Shown: piece after piece, positions 1 to 9,900 of the stretch
Numbering within the stretch: position 1 is the first letter of the stretch
Layout of the letters: every line of letters starts with the position of its first letter
Assembly: GCF_013112485.1 (NCBI RefSeq)
Contig: NZ_JABFHG010000006.1
Coordinates: 331,294-395,293, forward strand
From: Roseicella sp. DB1501
GTDB taxonomy: Bacteria; Pseudomonadota; Alphaproteobacteria; Acetobacterales; Acetobacteraceae
Length of the DNA: 64,000 nucleotides
Reading direction: 5' to 3'
Made by a program: the position numbers and the translations under genes
The notes under the pieces: model-generated
The model's input: the letters and a program-made list of their open reading frames with translations, nothing else
Told to the model about the DNA's origin: nothing
Databases searched by the model: none

Positions 1-1
1 G

Positions 2-364
2 GTGGCGATGCCGAAGCGGCCGAACGAGGTGACGGTGGTCGGCGCGGTGCTGAACCCGGGCAGCCTGCAATTCGCCACGGGCTGGAAGGCCGGCGACTAT
101 GTCCGCGGCGCGGGCGGCGAGCAGCGCTTCGCCGATGGCGACCGCGCCTTCGTCGTGCTGCCGAACGGCCAGTCCGCCCCGGCGGGGCTGGGCGGCTGGC
201 TGTCGGGCGGGCCGCCGATCCCGCCCGGCAGCACGGTGGTGGTGCCGCAGGACCCCTCCCCCTACGAGACCTGGGGATTCCTGCGGGACGTGACGCAGGT
301 GCTGTCGCAGGTGGCGCTGTCCTCGGCGGCGCTGGCGGTGATCGTCCGGTCGGGATCGAAATAG
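2..364 (+). CDS. C-terminal part of SLBB-domain polysaccharide export protein (5' end outside window)
   Basis: The frame is open from the window edge, so only the last 120 or so residues are visible. They contain an SLBB-like fold signature (VTVVGAVLNPGSLQF, then DYVRGAGGEQRFADGD and a PPGSTVVVP strand) and a C-terminal hydrophobic segment. This matches the end of Wza/KpsD-like periplasmic or outer-membrane proteins that export capsular or exopolysaccharide. The neighbour 28 bases downstream is a YjbH-like protein, as in gfc/yjb-type capsule operons, which supports the role. The GTG at position 2 is unlikely to be the true start. The precise subfamily cannot be told from this fragment. Confidence 0.8.
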   Translation: MAMPKRPNEVTVVGAVLNPGSLQFATGWKAGDYVRGAGGEQRFADGDRAFVVLPNGQSAPAGLGGWLSGGPPIPPGSTVVVPQDPSPYETWGFLRDVTQVLSQVALSSAALAVIVRSGSK

Positions 365-392
365 TCCCCATGCGCGGCGGCACGGGACGGCG

Positions 393-2501
393 ATGACGCA
401 TCGCAGGCAGCGATGGCGCCGCCGCATGCTGGCCGCGCTGCTGGCCTGCGCCTGGGCCCGCCCGGCCCCGGCGCAGGAGGTGCCGGCGGCGGGCAGCGAC
501 CTCGGCGGCGTCGGGCTGATCGAGATGCGCAACGCCCGCTTCCGGCCCGATGGCACGCTCGAGGCCGGGGCGGCGCTGCGGCATCAGCGGCAATACTGGT
601 TCCTCGGCTTCCAGACCCTGCCCTTCCTCGAGACCACCTTCCGCCTGACCGACCGCCTCGATGCCACGCGAGGCCGCGGCATGACGAACGACCGGGCCTT
701 CGATCTCAAGCTGCAGCTCTGGACGGAGAATGCCTGGCGCCCGGCCCTCGCGGTCGGGCTGCAGGACGCGATCGGCACCGGCCTCTATGGCGGGGAGTAC
801 CTCGTCGCCTCGAAGCGCTTCGGCCCGGTCGATGTCAGCCTCGGCATGGGCTGGGGCCGGCTCGGCACGGGCAAGGACATGCCCAACCCCTTCCGCCTCC
901 TCTCCGGCCGCTACAAGACCCGCTCGCGCGATGTCGGCGAGGGCGGGACGCCGGCCTATGGGACCTGGTTCCGGGGCGAGGAGGTGGCGCTCTTCGGCGG
1001 CCTCGAATGGTCCCTGCCCGAGATCCCGACCCCCTATGGCGCGGTCGAGGGGCTGCGGGCGAAGATCGAGTGGTCGGGTGACGCGCTGCGCGACGAGCGC
1101 GGCGACTATCCGGCCCGGACCGACACCCTGCGCGGCGAGGCCCGGTCGCGCCTCAATTTCGGCCTGCAATGGCAGCCCAATCCCTGGCTCGATGCCGGGC
1201 TGCATTTCGTCCATGGCACGGACCTGCTGGTCCGTCTCTCGCTCCGCCTCGATCCGGCGCGGCCGCCGGAGGCGCCGCGCCCGCCGCCGCCCGCCCTGGC
1301 GCCGCGCCCGGCGCAGGGCGATGCGGGGGCGATCGCGCCGGCCCTGCGGGCGGCGGGGTTCCGGCCGCTCGGCATCGAGCTCGACGGGGCGGAGGCGAGG
1401 ATCGCGGTGGAGGGCGGCCGCTTCCCCACCCTGGCCCAGACGGCGGGGCGCGTGGTCCGCGCCGTCCAGCCCAACCTGCCGCCGGAGGTCGAGCGGATCG
1501 AGGTGCTCTGGCACCGCGCCGGCGCGCCGGTGGCCCGCCTGGTCGTGCTGCGGGAGGCGATCGAGGCCGGCGCGACGGGCCGCGGCAGCGCCGAGGAGGT
1601 CCTGGCCACGGCCAGCCTGCATCCGGCAACGGACCGGTCCTTCCCGGGCAGCCTGGGCGCGCCGGGCCTGTCCTGGGCGATCGAGCCGCGGCTGGCGCTG
1701 CAGCTCGGCGATCCCGGCCAGGCGGTCCGCTGGCAGGCCGGGCTGGTGGCCGGCGCCCGCTACGGGCTCGGCGAGGGCGTCGCGCTGGCCGGCAGCCTGG
1801 CCCAGGCGGTGCTCGGCAATCTCGACGACGGCAAGCCCTCGAACAGCGAGCTGCCGCATGTCCGCAGCGACATCGCCCGCTACGCGCGGGAGGGCAAGAC
1901 CTCGATCCCCACCCTCTATGCCGAGCGGATCTGGACCCTGGCGCCCGACTGGTTCGCCCGCATCACCGGCGGGCTGCTGGAGCCGATGTACCAGGGCGTC
2001 TCCGGCGAGGTGCTGTGGCGGCCCATGGACCGGCCGATCGCCATCGGCCTCGACCTCGCCTGGGTGGCGCAGCGGGAATACCGGCAGCGCTTCGCCGCGC
2101 TCGGCTACACGGTGGCGACCGGCCATGCCTCGCTCTACGCCGACCTGCCGCTGTGGAACCTCTACGCCGTGCTGCGAGCCGGGCGCTACCTGGCCGGGGA
2201 CTGGGGCGGCACGATCGAGCTCGGCCGGCGCTTCGACAGCGGCATCGAGGTCGGCGCCTTCGCCACCTTCACCACCGTGCCCTTCAGCCAGTTCGGCGAG
2301 GGCAGCTTCGACAAGGGCATCTACCTGCGCTTCCCGCTGCAATTGTTCGGGCCTGATACGGCGGCGCGCGCCGGCGCGGTGATCCGGCCGGTCGTCCGCG
2401 ACGGCGGGCAGCGGCTGGTGGTCGACAACCCGCTCTGGGAGGTGACGCGGGACGGGCGGGCGGATGCGCTGGCGCGGGGCTATCTCGGCTTCCTGCACTG
2501 A
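393..2501 (+). CDS. yjbH: YjbH-like outer-membrane exopolysaccharide protein
   Basis: A 702-residue protein with a signal peptide (residues about 1-27, ending PAPAQ) followed by an all-beta, barrel-like sequence rich in alternating aromatic and Gly residues. Length and pattern match YjbH/GfcD (about 700 residues in Escherichia coli), an outer-membrane protein of exopolysaccharide or group-4 capsule secretion. An Ala/Pro-rich linker near residues 285-310 separates two halves, consistent with the two-part architecture of the family. It follows an SLBB export protein and precedes a lipid-linked sugar transferase, so the three probably form one transcription unit. Family assignment is confident; the polymer handled is unknown. 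Confidence 0.85.
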   Translation: MTHRRQRWRRRMLAALLACAWARPAPAQEVPAAGSDLGGVGLIEMRNARFRPDGTLEAGAALRHQRQYWFLGFQTLPFLETTFRLTDRLDATRGRGMTNDRAFDLKLQLWTENAWRPALAVGLQDAIGTGLYGGEYLVASKRFGPVDVSLGMGWGRLGTGKDMPNPFRLLSGRYKTRSRDVGEGGTPAYGTWFRGEEVALFGGLEWSLPEIPTPYGAVEGLRAKIEWSGDALRDERGDYPARTDTLRGEARSRLNFGLQWQPNPWLDAGLHFVHGTDLLVRLSLRLDPARPPEAPRPPPPALAPRPAQGDAGAIAPALRAAGFRPLGIELDGAEARIAVEGGRFPTLAQTAGRVVRAVQPNLPPEVERIEVLWHRAGAPVARLVVLREAIEAGATGRGSAEEVLATASLHPATDRSFPGSLGAPGLSWAIEPRLALQLGDPGQAVRWQAGLVAGARYGLGEGVALAGSLAQAVLGNLDDGKPSNSELPHVRSDIARYAREGKTSIPTLYAERIWTLAPDWFARITGGLLEPMYQGVSGEVLWRPMDRPIAIGLDLAWVAQREYRQRFAALGYTVATGHASLYADLPLWNLYAVLRAGRYLAGDWGGTIELGRRFDSGIEVGAFATFTTVPFSQFGEGSFDKGIYLRFPLQLFGPDTAARAGAVIRPVVRDGGQRLVVDNPLWEVTRDGRADALARGYLGFLH

Positions 2502-2542
2502 GCTTGCAGCCGGGCCGGGCATCGGCCACACCCCGGCCCGCC

Positions 2543-3628
2543 ATGACGTCAGCCGCCCTTTTCCAGCATCTGGTCTTCGCCTGCGGGCTGGCCCTGCTCT
2601 CCGCCGCCACGGTGCGGCTGATGATCGCCTTTCCGATCCTCGACCACCCGAACCATCGGAGCGCGCATGTCCGGCCGACGCCGCGCGGCGGCGGGGTCGG
2701 CGTCGTGCTCGCCTTCATCGCCGGCATGCTGGTGCTCTACCGGGTCGCCGACCAGGCGCGCATCGCCGAACGGCCCTTCCTCGGCGTCATCCTGGCCGCG
2801 GTGGCCATCGCCGCCGTGGCGCTGGTCGACGACATGCGCGGCCTCTCCGCCCGGCTGCGCTTCGGCGCGCAGCTCGCGGCGGCCCTGGTCGCGGTGGCGA
2901 GCGGGCTCGCCGTCAGCCGCCTCGCCATCCCCTATGTCGGCCCGGTCGAGCTCGGGCTGGCCGGCACGCTGCTGACGATCTTCTGGATCCTCGGCTGCAC
3001 CAATGCGGTGAACTTCATGGACGGGCTGGACGGGCTGGTCGGCGGCACGCTGCTGATCGCCTGCGCCGCGCTGACCGCGATCGCCGCGCTGCAGGGCGGC
3101 GGCTTCGTCTATGCCGCCGCGCTCTTCCTGACTGCCGGGCTGCTCGGCTTCCTGCCCTTCAACCTGCATCCTGCCCGCATCTTCATGGGCGATGTGGGCA
3201 GCCAGTTCGCCGGCTTCATGCTCGCGGTCCTGGCCATCGCGGCGAGCCGCTTCGACGTGACGCAGCTCAGCTTCCTCATCGTGCCGCTGCTGCTCTTCGC
3301 GCTGCTTTTCGACACCGCCTTCACCCTGCTGCGGCGGGCCGCGATGGGCGACAAGGTCGGCGCGCCGCACCGTTCGCATCTCTACCAGATGGCGCAGCGG
3401 GCGGGCATGGACACGCGCCTCGTCGCCGCCACGCATTGGGGCTTCGCCGCCTTCCACGCGGCGCTCGCGCTGCTGTTCCTGCGGCTGCCGCCGAACGGCA
3501 AGCCGCTCGTCGTGCTGCCGGCGCTGCTGGTTCAGCTCCTGTGGCTGGCGCTGGTCGCCAGGCGGGTGCGGCGGGCGGGGCTGAGCTGGCGCGATGACGC
3601 CGTTGCGCCGTCAGGGTCCGGCGGATGA
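2543..3628 (+). CDS. Undecaprenyl-phosphate sugar-1-phosphate transferase (MraY/WecA/GT4 family)
   Basis: A 361-residue polytopic membrane protein with about ten hydrophobic segments. It carries the family landmarks in order: DHPNHRSAHVRPTPRGGG near residues 24-41, an Asp pair (LVDDMRG), NFMDGLDGL and HPARIFMGDVGSQFAG. WecA/WbpL/TagO relatives move a sugar 1-phosphate from a UDP-sugar to undecaprenyl phosphate on the cytoplasmic face and so initiate polysaccharide assembly. I chose the ATG at 2543, where the first membrane helix begins; an in-frame TTG at 2504 would add 13 unlikely residues. It lies 41 bases after yjbH. Its 3' end overlaps the convergent lipoprotein gene by 18 bases. Confidence 0.9.
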   Translation: MTSAALFQHLVFACGLALLSAATVRLMIAFPILDHPNHRSAHVRPTPRGGGVGVVLAFIAGMLVLYRVADQARIAERPFLGVILAAVAIAAVALVDDMRGLSARLRFGAQLAAALVAVASGLAVSRLAIPYVGPVELGLAGTLLTIFWILGCTNAVNFMDGLDGLVGGTLLIACAALTAIAALQGGGFVYAAALFLTAGLLGFLPFNLHPARIFMGDVGSQFAGFMLAVLAIAASRFDVTQLSFLIVPLLLFALLFDTAFTLLRRAAMGDKVGAPHRSHLYQMAQRAGMDTRLVAATHWGFAAFHAALALLFLRLPPNGKPLVVLPALLVQLLWLALVARRVRRAGLSWRDDAVAPSGSGG

Positions 3629-4252
3629 TCCCGCCGGCGCGCCGCCCGCAAGCCGCGGCAGCGGGAATTCCACCGTCAGCATCGGTGCCTCGGGACCGAC
3701 CCATTGCGTCGCCTGCAGCACGGCGCCGCTCTCGGCAGACACCCAGAACAGATTGGTGAACCGGCCGGCCCCTTCGGCCCGGCAGCGCTCCGTCACCAGC
3801 AGCACCGCGGCATCCTCGGTCGGCTCGGCCCGCAGCCGGCACTCGATCTGGATCCCGAAGCGCATGCCCTCCGGCTTCCGGTTCGAGCGCATCAGATCGA
3901 CCATGCGCCGGGCGGCGGCGGAATGCGTGAGCAGCGCCGCCGGGTCGGCGAGCGGGTCCGGCCCGTCGAAGCGGGTCGCGGCCAGCATCTCGGGAAAGCC
4001 CGCGGTGGCGACGATGCGGCCGCCATCGGTCTCGACCACCTGGTTGCCGGCGGTCCGCCAGAGGCGACGGTCCCCGGTCTCCTGCACCAGGGCGGCGTCG
4101 CTGGCGCGACCGCGGCGGATGAGGCGCAGCGTGCTGCCGGAGGGCTCGGCCTCGAATTCGGTGCTCGGCTGCGGCAGCAGTTCGCCCCAGAGCGTATCGC
4201 CGCAGCCGGACAGCAGCAGGCACCAGACGAGGAGAGCCGGGACGGCGCGCAT
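3611..4252 (-). CDS. YjbF/GfcB-like lipoprotein
   Basis: About 213 residues. The N-terminus (MRAVPALLVWCLLLSGCG) has a lipobox with Cys near residue 18, so it should be a lipoprotein, with an N-terminal GDTLW segment after the cysteine. The rest reads like the beta-rich YjbF/GfcB family of capsule-operon lipoproteins, including a late segment TNLFWVSAESGAVLQATQWVGP. The convergent YjbH gene set next door supports this. ATG 4252 is preferred, with an in-frame GTG at 4255. A perfect 12-base palindrome lies just upstream. Assignment rests on context plus general resemblance, so confidence is moderate. Confidence 0.65.
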   Translation of the reverse strand: MRAVPALLVWCLLLSGCGDTLWGELLPQPSTEFEAEPSGSTLRLIRRGRASDAALVQETGDRRLWRTAGNQVVETDGGRIVATAGFPEMLAATRFDGPDPLADPAALLTHSAAARRMVDLMRSNRKPEGMRFGIQIECRLRAEPTEDAAVLLVTERCRAEGAGRFTNLFWVSAESGAVLQATQWVGPEAPMLTVEFPLPRLAGGAPAGSSAGP

Positions 4253-4258
4253 CACCGA

Positions 4259-4270
4259 GATGTTAACATC
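4259..4270. promoter_or_regulatory. Perfect 12-bp AT-rich palindrome upstream of the lipoprotein gene
   Basis: GATGTTAACATC is a perfect inverted repeat placed 4-18 bases upstream of the minus-strand lipoprotein start, in one of the few AT-rich patches of the region. Position and symmetry suit a dimeric regulator site, but no regulator can be named from the sequence. Confidence 0.35.
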
Positions 4271-4421
4271 ACTTGCGGAACGAGGCGAGCGCTACCTCAT
4301 GCGGTGATGGCGGCCGGACCGCCGCAGGGCGCGAACTCCCGCAACCGCCATGAGTTGCGCTGGCGCAAGGCAGCGGCAGCGGACGTGGCGCAGCCTTGCG
4401 ATGCCCGCCGAGGAGGATGCC

Positions 4422-5126
4422 ATGACGCCACTCACCGCTCTCGACCTCATGACCGCCGATGTCGTCACCGTGCCGCCGGCGACGCCCGTGATCGCGGTGG
4501 CCCGCCTGCTCGCCGAGCGCGGCATCTCCGCCGTGCCGGTGGTGGACAAGGGCGGCAAGGTGGTCGGCGTGGTGACCGAGGCCGACCTCATCCGCCGGCT
4601 CGCCGGCGAGGAGGACCAGCCGCAGGGCTGGCTGCGCAGCCTCTTCTCCGACCCGGGCGAGCAGGCCGAGCGCTATGCGCGGACGCATGGCAGCACGGCC
4701 GAGGAGATCATGACCACGGACCTGGTCTCGGTCAGCGGCTCGGACACCGCCGCGCATATCGCGCATCTCATGGAGGAGAAGGGCATCCGCCGCGTGCTGG
4801 TGCTGGAGGATGGCCGGCTGCGCGGCATCGTCTCCCGCGCCGACCTGCTGCGCGCCCTGGTCGCGCCGCCGAAAAACGAGGCGGGCGGCGAGCTCTCGGA
4901 TGAGCGCATCCGGCAGGCGGTGCTGGCCGCCATGCGCAAGCAGCCCTGGATCGACAGCTTCTACACCCTGGTCGAGGTGAAGGATGGCATCGTGGAGTTC
5001 CACGGCTTCATGACCACCGATCAGGTCAAGCGCGGCCTGAAGGTGCTGGCCGAGCAGGTGCCGGGGGTGAGGGGCGTGGTCGACAGCACCCAGCCGATGC
5101 CGCCCTATCTCTACGGCGGGATGTAG
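4422..5126 (+). CDS. CBS-domain pair protein with C-terminal BON domain
   Basis: 234 residues. Two CBS motifs (about residues 5-60 and 92-145: LMTADVVTVPPATPV and IMTTDLVSVSGSDTA) form one Bateman module that typically binds adenosine nucleotides, followed by a BON-like domain (about residues 160-230, ending VRGVVDSTQPM). Such CBS-BON proteins are soluble regulators, often stress-linked; the target is unknown. The start at 4422 is set by a strong AGGAGG at 4411-4416; upstream in-frame ATGs lie before this ribosome binding site. It converges on the MFS gene with an 18-base gap. Confidence 0.85.
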   Translation: MTPLTALDLMTADVVTVPPATPVIAVARLLAERGISAVPVVDKGGKVVGVVTEADLIRRLAGEEDQPQGWLRSLFSDPGEQAERYARTHGSTAEEIMTTDLVSVSGSDTAAHIAHLMEEKGIRRVLVLEDGRLRGIVSRADLLRALVAPPKNEAGGELSDERIRQAVLAAMRKQPWIDSFYTLVEVKDGIVEFHGFMTTDQVKRGLKVLAEQVPGVRGVVDSTQPMPPYLYGGM

Positions 5127-5144
5127 GGTGCCGGGGCGCTCAGC

Positions 5145-6395
5145 TCAGCCCCGCCTCGGCTCCCGCACGCCGGCGAGCAGGGCCGCCCCCGCCGCCAGGA
5201 AGACCGGCACCGTCGCCATCCCGGCGCGCTGGCTGGCGGTGGCCGCCGTGACCGCCGCCAGGGCCCAGGGACCGATGAAGCCGGTGATGCGCCCGCTGAG
5301 GGCGAAGAGGCCGAAATGCGCCGTGACTTCCTCGGGCGGCGCCAGCCGGGCCATGAGCGTCCGGCTCGCCGCCTGGGACGGGCCGAGGAACAGGCCGAGC
5401 ACCAGGGCCAGCCCCCAGAAGACTCCCTTGTCCTGCGCCAGGACAAGGCCGGCGCCGAGCAGCATCAGCGCCGCCAGCGAGACCAGGATCGTGCGCTTCG
5501 ACCCGAAGCGGTCCTCGACCAGCCCGAAGCCGGCCGCCCCCAGCCCCGCCGTGACGTTGAGCGCGATGCCGAAGAGGAGGATCTCCTCCAACCCCATGCC
5601 GAAGACGCCGGCCGCGTAGATGGCGCCGAAGACGAAGAGCGTGTTCAGCCCATCCGTGTAGAACAGCCGCGCCAACAGGAAGCGCAGGAGCGCGGGGCGG
5701 CGCGGCAGGCGGCGCAGCAGGGCGGCTATTTCCGCCAGCCCCTGCACCATGGCGGCGCGCAGCCCCGGCCGGGCGCCGGGCGGGTCCGGCAGCAGCACCA
5801 GCACCGGCCAAGCGAAGAGCGCGATCCAGCCGGCGGTCAGCAGCGCCGTCGCCCGGACATGCTCCGCCGCGCTCCGGTCGAGGCCGAAGGGCGAGGGATC
5901 CGGCCGCACCAGCAGCAGCAGGGCCAGGCCGAGGCAGGCCAGCCCGCCGGCATAGCCGAGGCCCCAGGCCAGGCCGGAGACGCGGCCGATCGCCGCCGGC
6001 CGCGCCACCTGCGGCAGCATCGCGTTGTAGAAGACCATGCCGAGTTCGAAGGCGATCGTCGCCAGCCCGACGCAGGCCAGGGCGAGCAAGGTCGATCCGG
6101 GACCCGGCCGGGCGAACCAGAGCGCGCCCGTGGCGGCCACCATCACCAGGGTGGAGAGGGCGAGCATCCGCCGCCGCCGGCCGCCGGCATCCGCGACCGC
6201 GCCCAGCAGCGGCGAGAGCAGCGCGATGACGAGCCCCGCCACCGTTTGCATCCAGCCCCACTGTGCCTGGCCGGTCGCCGGGTCCGGGGCGATGCCCTGG
6301 GCGAAATAGGTGGCGAAGACGAAGGTCGAGATCATGGTCGGGAAGGCGCTGTTCGCCCAGTCGTAGAGGGCCCAGGCCCAGGCCTGCCGCGTCAT
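5145..6395 (-). CDS. UMF1-type MFS transporter (Atg22-like)
   Basis: 416 residues with about twelve hydrophobic segments. The N-terminal motif ALYDWANSAFPTMISTF and the segment ADAGGRRRRML after the second membrane helix are typical of the UMF1/Atg22-like branch of the major facilitator superfamily. Substrates of bacterial members are mostly unknown; vacuolar Atg22 exports amino acids. The start at 6395 is set by an ATGA overlap with the stop of the upstream uracil-DNA glycosylase, so the two are translationally coupled. It is the last gene of the glutamate dehydrogenase operon; an amino-acid-related substrate is only a guess from context. Confidence 0.85.
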   Translation of the reverse strand: MTRQAWAWALYDWANSAFPTMISTFVFATYFAQGIAPDPATGQAQWGWMQTVAGLVIALLSPLLGAVADAGGRRRRMLALSTLVMVAATGALWFARPGPGSTLLALACVGLATIAFELGMVFYNAMLPQVARPAAIGRVSGLAWGLGYAGGLACLGLALLLLVRPDPSPFGLDRSAAEHVRATALLTAGWIALFAWPVLVLLPDPPGARPGLRAAMVQGLAEIAALLRRLPRRPALLRFLLARLFYTDGLNTLFVFGAIYAAGVFGMGLEEILLFGIALNVTAGLGAAGFGLVEDRFGSKRTILVSLAALMLLGAGLVLAQDKGVFWGLALVLGLFLGPSQAASRTLMARLAPPEEVTAHFGLFALSGRITGFIGPWALAAVTAATASQRAGMATVPVFLAAGAALLAGVREPRRG

Positions 6396-6931
6396 GCCGG
6401 GCGGGTCCGCAACAGGGCCGCGAGCGCCTGCCAGGGCGCCGGGTCCCAGGCGCCGCAGGCGCGGCCGGAGGGCGAGGGCAGCACGAAGAGCGGCGGCAGC
6501 ACGGCGGGGCCCGGCGCCGGGCCGAGCGGCGGCCTGCGGCATCCGAGGACCCGCGCGGCCGGGCCCTTGCCGACAAAGGCGAGCAGGCCGGGCCGGCAGC
6601 GCCGCATCTTCGCCGTCAGCGCCGCCACGTCGAAGGCGGCCGGGGGAATCTCGCTATCAGCCCCGGCGGCCGTGGTGCAGAGATCGGTCAGGCCGATCCC
6701 GAGGTCGAGGAGCAGCGGGAATTCCGGTGGCGCCAGCCGGCGCGGCGTGATGCCGGTGCGGTGCAGGATGTCCCAGAATTTGTTCCCGGGCCCGGCGTAA
6801 TAGGCACCGCGCGCCGCCGAGGCGCGGCCCGGCGCGCTGCCGCAGAAGACGAGGCGCAGCCCTGGACGCAGCAGGTCCGGCAGGATGCCGCTCGCCGCCG
6901 GCCCGGGCGCGGCCGGGCGCAGCGGGCTCAG
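6392..6931 (-). CDS. mug: Mismatch-specific uracil-DNA glycosylase (Mug/TDG family), non-ATG start
   Basis: Reading this frame on the minus strand gives the Mug/TDG signature GLRLVFCGSAPGRASAARG, then YYAGPGNKFWDILHRTG, PPEFPLLLDLGIGLTDL and the C-terminal LFVLPSPSGRACGAWD, so the gene is essentially complete at about 179 codons. The enzyme removes uracil or ethenocytosine opposite guanine. No ATG, GTG or TTG lies at a sensible place before the conserved core. The first usable codon is a CTG at 6931-6929 that overlaps the TGA of the glutamate dehydrogenase gene, with a GGGGGCTGGG run just upstream. The 3' end overlaps the MFS start by ATGA. Identity is confident; the exact start is not. Confidence 0.8.
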   Translation of the reverse strand: MSPLRPAAPGPAASGILPDLLRPGLRLVFCGSAPGRASAARGAYYAGPGNKFWDILHRTGITPRRLAPPEFPLLLDLGIGLTDLCTTAAGADSEIPPAAFDVAALTAKMRRCRPGLLAFVGKGPAARVLGCRRPPLGPAPGPAVLPPLFVLPSPSGRACGAWDPAPWQALAALLRTRPA

Positions 6932-9900
6932 CCCAGCCCCCGCAGCGCCCGGGCCGCGACGCCGATCGCCGCCAGGTCGGCATCCATCAGCGCCTCCTGG
7001 GCAAGCTGCGCGACCGGCGCGGGATCCGGCATCGCGTCCCGCAGCAGGGCCGCGGCCAGCCGCGCCTGCACCGCGGTCAGGTCCTCCAGCAGCGCCGCCC
7101 GGGCGCGCGGCCCGAAGCTGCCGGGCGCGGGCGCCGTCGCCGCGGCCTGGCGCAGCGCCTCGATCCGGAAGGCCGCCCCCACCTCGTCCCAGGCCGCGGC
7201 TGCCCGCTCGGCCGGCGCGCCGGTCTCGGCGGCGAGGGTCAGGATCCTCGGCGCCGCGGCGAGCCGCGGGGCCGAGGCCGCCAGGGCGATGGCCGGCTCC
7301 GGCAGGCCGGCGGCGCGCCAGGCCTCGGCTTCCGGGCCGTCCGGCGTCGTCGCGGCCAGCAGCGCCGCGAGGCCGGGCCGCAGGGACTCGAGGCTGGGGC
7401 CGATGGGGCCGGCATCGCCGAGGAGATTCTGCGCCGCGGCCTCCTGCAGCCGGCGCAGCGCGAGCAGCAGGTCGAGCTTCGGCCCGGCCGGGGCCGGAGC
7501 CGCATCGGCGGCATCGGCGGCGGCGGGCAGGCCGAACCCCTCCCCGGCCAGCCAGGCGGCGCGCGTCGCCGCGACGGGCCCGGCCTCGGCGGCGAGCCGC
7601 GCCAGCCCGGCACAGCCGATGCGGTTCGCCACCTCGTTGGTGATCGCGGTCGCCACCAACTCCCGCCGCAGCCGGTGCCGGGCGATGAGATCGGGGAAGC
7701 GCTCGCGCAGCGGGCGCGGGAAATAGGCAAGCAGCACCGGCGCGAAGACCGGGTCCTCCGCCAGGCCGCTCTCCTCGATCGCCTCGGTCAGCCAGAGCTT
7801 GGCGAGCGGCAGCAGGGCGCAGATGGCCGGCCGGGTCAGCGCCTCGCCGGCGGCGATGCGGGCGCGCAGCGTCGCGGCATCCGGCAGGCCGGCGACCGCG
7901 CGGTCGAGCACCCCGGCCGCTTCCAGCCGGAGCATCAGCAGCGCCTGGGCCGGCAGCGCCTCGGCCCCGGCCCGCTCCTCGAGGCTCACCGCCAGGTGCT
8001 GCTGCGCGTTGTCGCGCAGGACGAGCTGGCCGACCTCCTCCGTCATCTCCCGCAGCAGCGCGTCGCGCTGCATCCGGGTCAGCCGCCCCTCGCGCTCGGC
8101 ATCGGCGAGCAGGATCTTGATGTTGACCTCGTGGTCGCTGGTGGAGACGCCGGCGGCGTTGTCCAGCGCATCGGTGTCGATCCGGCCGCCGGCCCGGGCG
8201 TATTCGACGCGCCCGGCCTGGGTCACGGCGAGGTTGGCGCCCTCGCCGACGACGCGGGCGCGCAGCTCGCCGCCATTCACCCGGATCGCGTCGTTGGCGC
8301 GGTCGCCGGCCTCGGCCTGGCTTTCCTCGCCGGCCTTCACATAGGTGCCGATGCCGCCGAAATAGAGCAGGTCGATCGGGGCCCGCAGGATCGCCTGCAT
8401 CACCAGGGCCGGCTCGGCACGGTCGGCCTCGATGCCGAGCAGGGCCCGCATCTGCGGCGACAGCGGGATGCTCCGCAGGTTGCGCGGGAAGACGCCGCCG
8501 CCGGGCGAGATCAGCGCCGGGTCGTAATCCGCCCAGGAGGAGCGCGGCAGCGCGAAGAGGCGGGCGCGCTCGGCGTAGCTGGCCGCGGGGTCCGGATCCG
8601 GGTCGATGAAGATGTGGCGATGGTCGAAGGCGGCGACGAGCCTGGTCTTCCGGCTGATCAGCAGCCCGTTGCCGAAGACGTCGCCCGACATGTCGCCGAC
8701 GCCGGCGCAGGTGAAGGGCTCGGCGAAGATGTCGTGGCCGAGCTCGGCGAAATGCCGGGCGATCATCACCCAGGCGCCGCGCGCGGTGATGCCCATGCCC
8801 TTGTGGTCGTAGCCCGCCGAGCCGCCGCTGGCGAAGGCATCGTCCATCCAGAAGCCGTATTCGGCGGCGAGGGCATTGGCGATGTCGGAGAAGGTGGCGG
8901 TGCCCTTGTCCGCGGCGACGACGAGATAGGGATCGTCGCCGTCGCGGCGGACCACCTGCGGCGGCGGCACGATCCGGCCCTCGACGAGGGTGTCGGTGAT
9001 ATCGAGCATGCCGCGCACCAGGGTGCGGTAGCAGGCGATGCCCTCGGCCATGAAGGCCTCGCGGTCAGCGGCCAGCGGCGGATGCTTCAGGATGAAACCG
9101 CCCTTCGCGCCGGTCGGCACGATGACGACGTTCTTCACCCGCTGCGCCTTCATCAGGCCGAGGATCTCGGTGCGGAAATCCTCCCGCCGGTCGGACCAGC
9201 GGATGCCGCCGCGCGCCACCGGCCCGGCCCGCAGATGCGTGCCCTCCATCCGCGGCGAATGCACGAAGATCTCCCGCCAGGGACGCGGCGCCGGCATCTC
9301 GCCGGCCGCGGCGCTGTCGATCTTCAGCGACAGCCAGGGCCGGTCGAGATGATAGTTGGTGCGCAACACCGCATCGAGCAGGCCGCGCAGGCGCGAGAGG
9401 ATGCGGTCCTCGTCGGGGCTCTGCACCGCGTCCAGCAGTTCCGACCAGCCCTGCTGCAGCGCCGCCTCATCCCGGCCACCCCCCGATGTCGCAACCTCCG
9501 GGTCGAAGCGCGCATGGAAGAGGTCGAGCAGCAGCCGCGCCGCCCGCGGCTGGTCGGCGAGCGCCGCCTCCACCGCCTGCTGCGAGAAGCCGAAGCCGAC
9601 CTGCTTCAGCCAACGGTACATCGCCCGCAGCAGCCAGCATTCGCGCCAGTTGAGACCGGCGCGCAGGACCAGCCGGTTGAAACCGTCCGCCTCCGCCCGT
9701 CCGGCGAGCAGCGCATCCAGCGCATCGAGCAACGCAGGGAACCGGCCCGGCTCGGCCGGCGTCGCCGGGGCGAGGCCGAAGACATGCAGCACCACGGCCG
9801 CGCCGTCGGCGGCGACGAGGCGGTGCGGCACCTCCTCGACGGCGCGGAGATCGAGGCTCTCAAACAGCGGCAGCGCCTCGGCCAGCGGCAGGGGGCCGCC

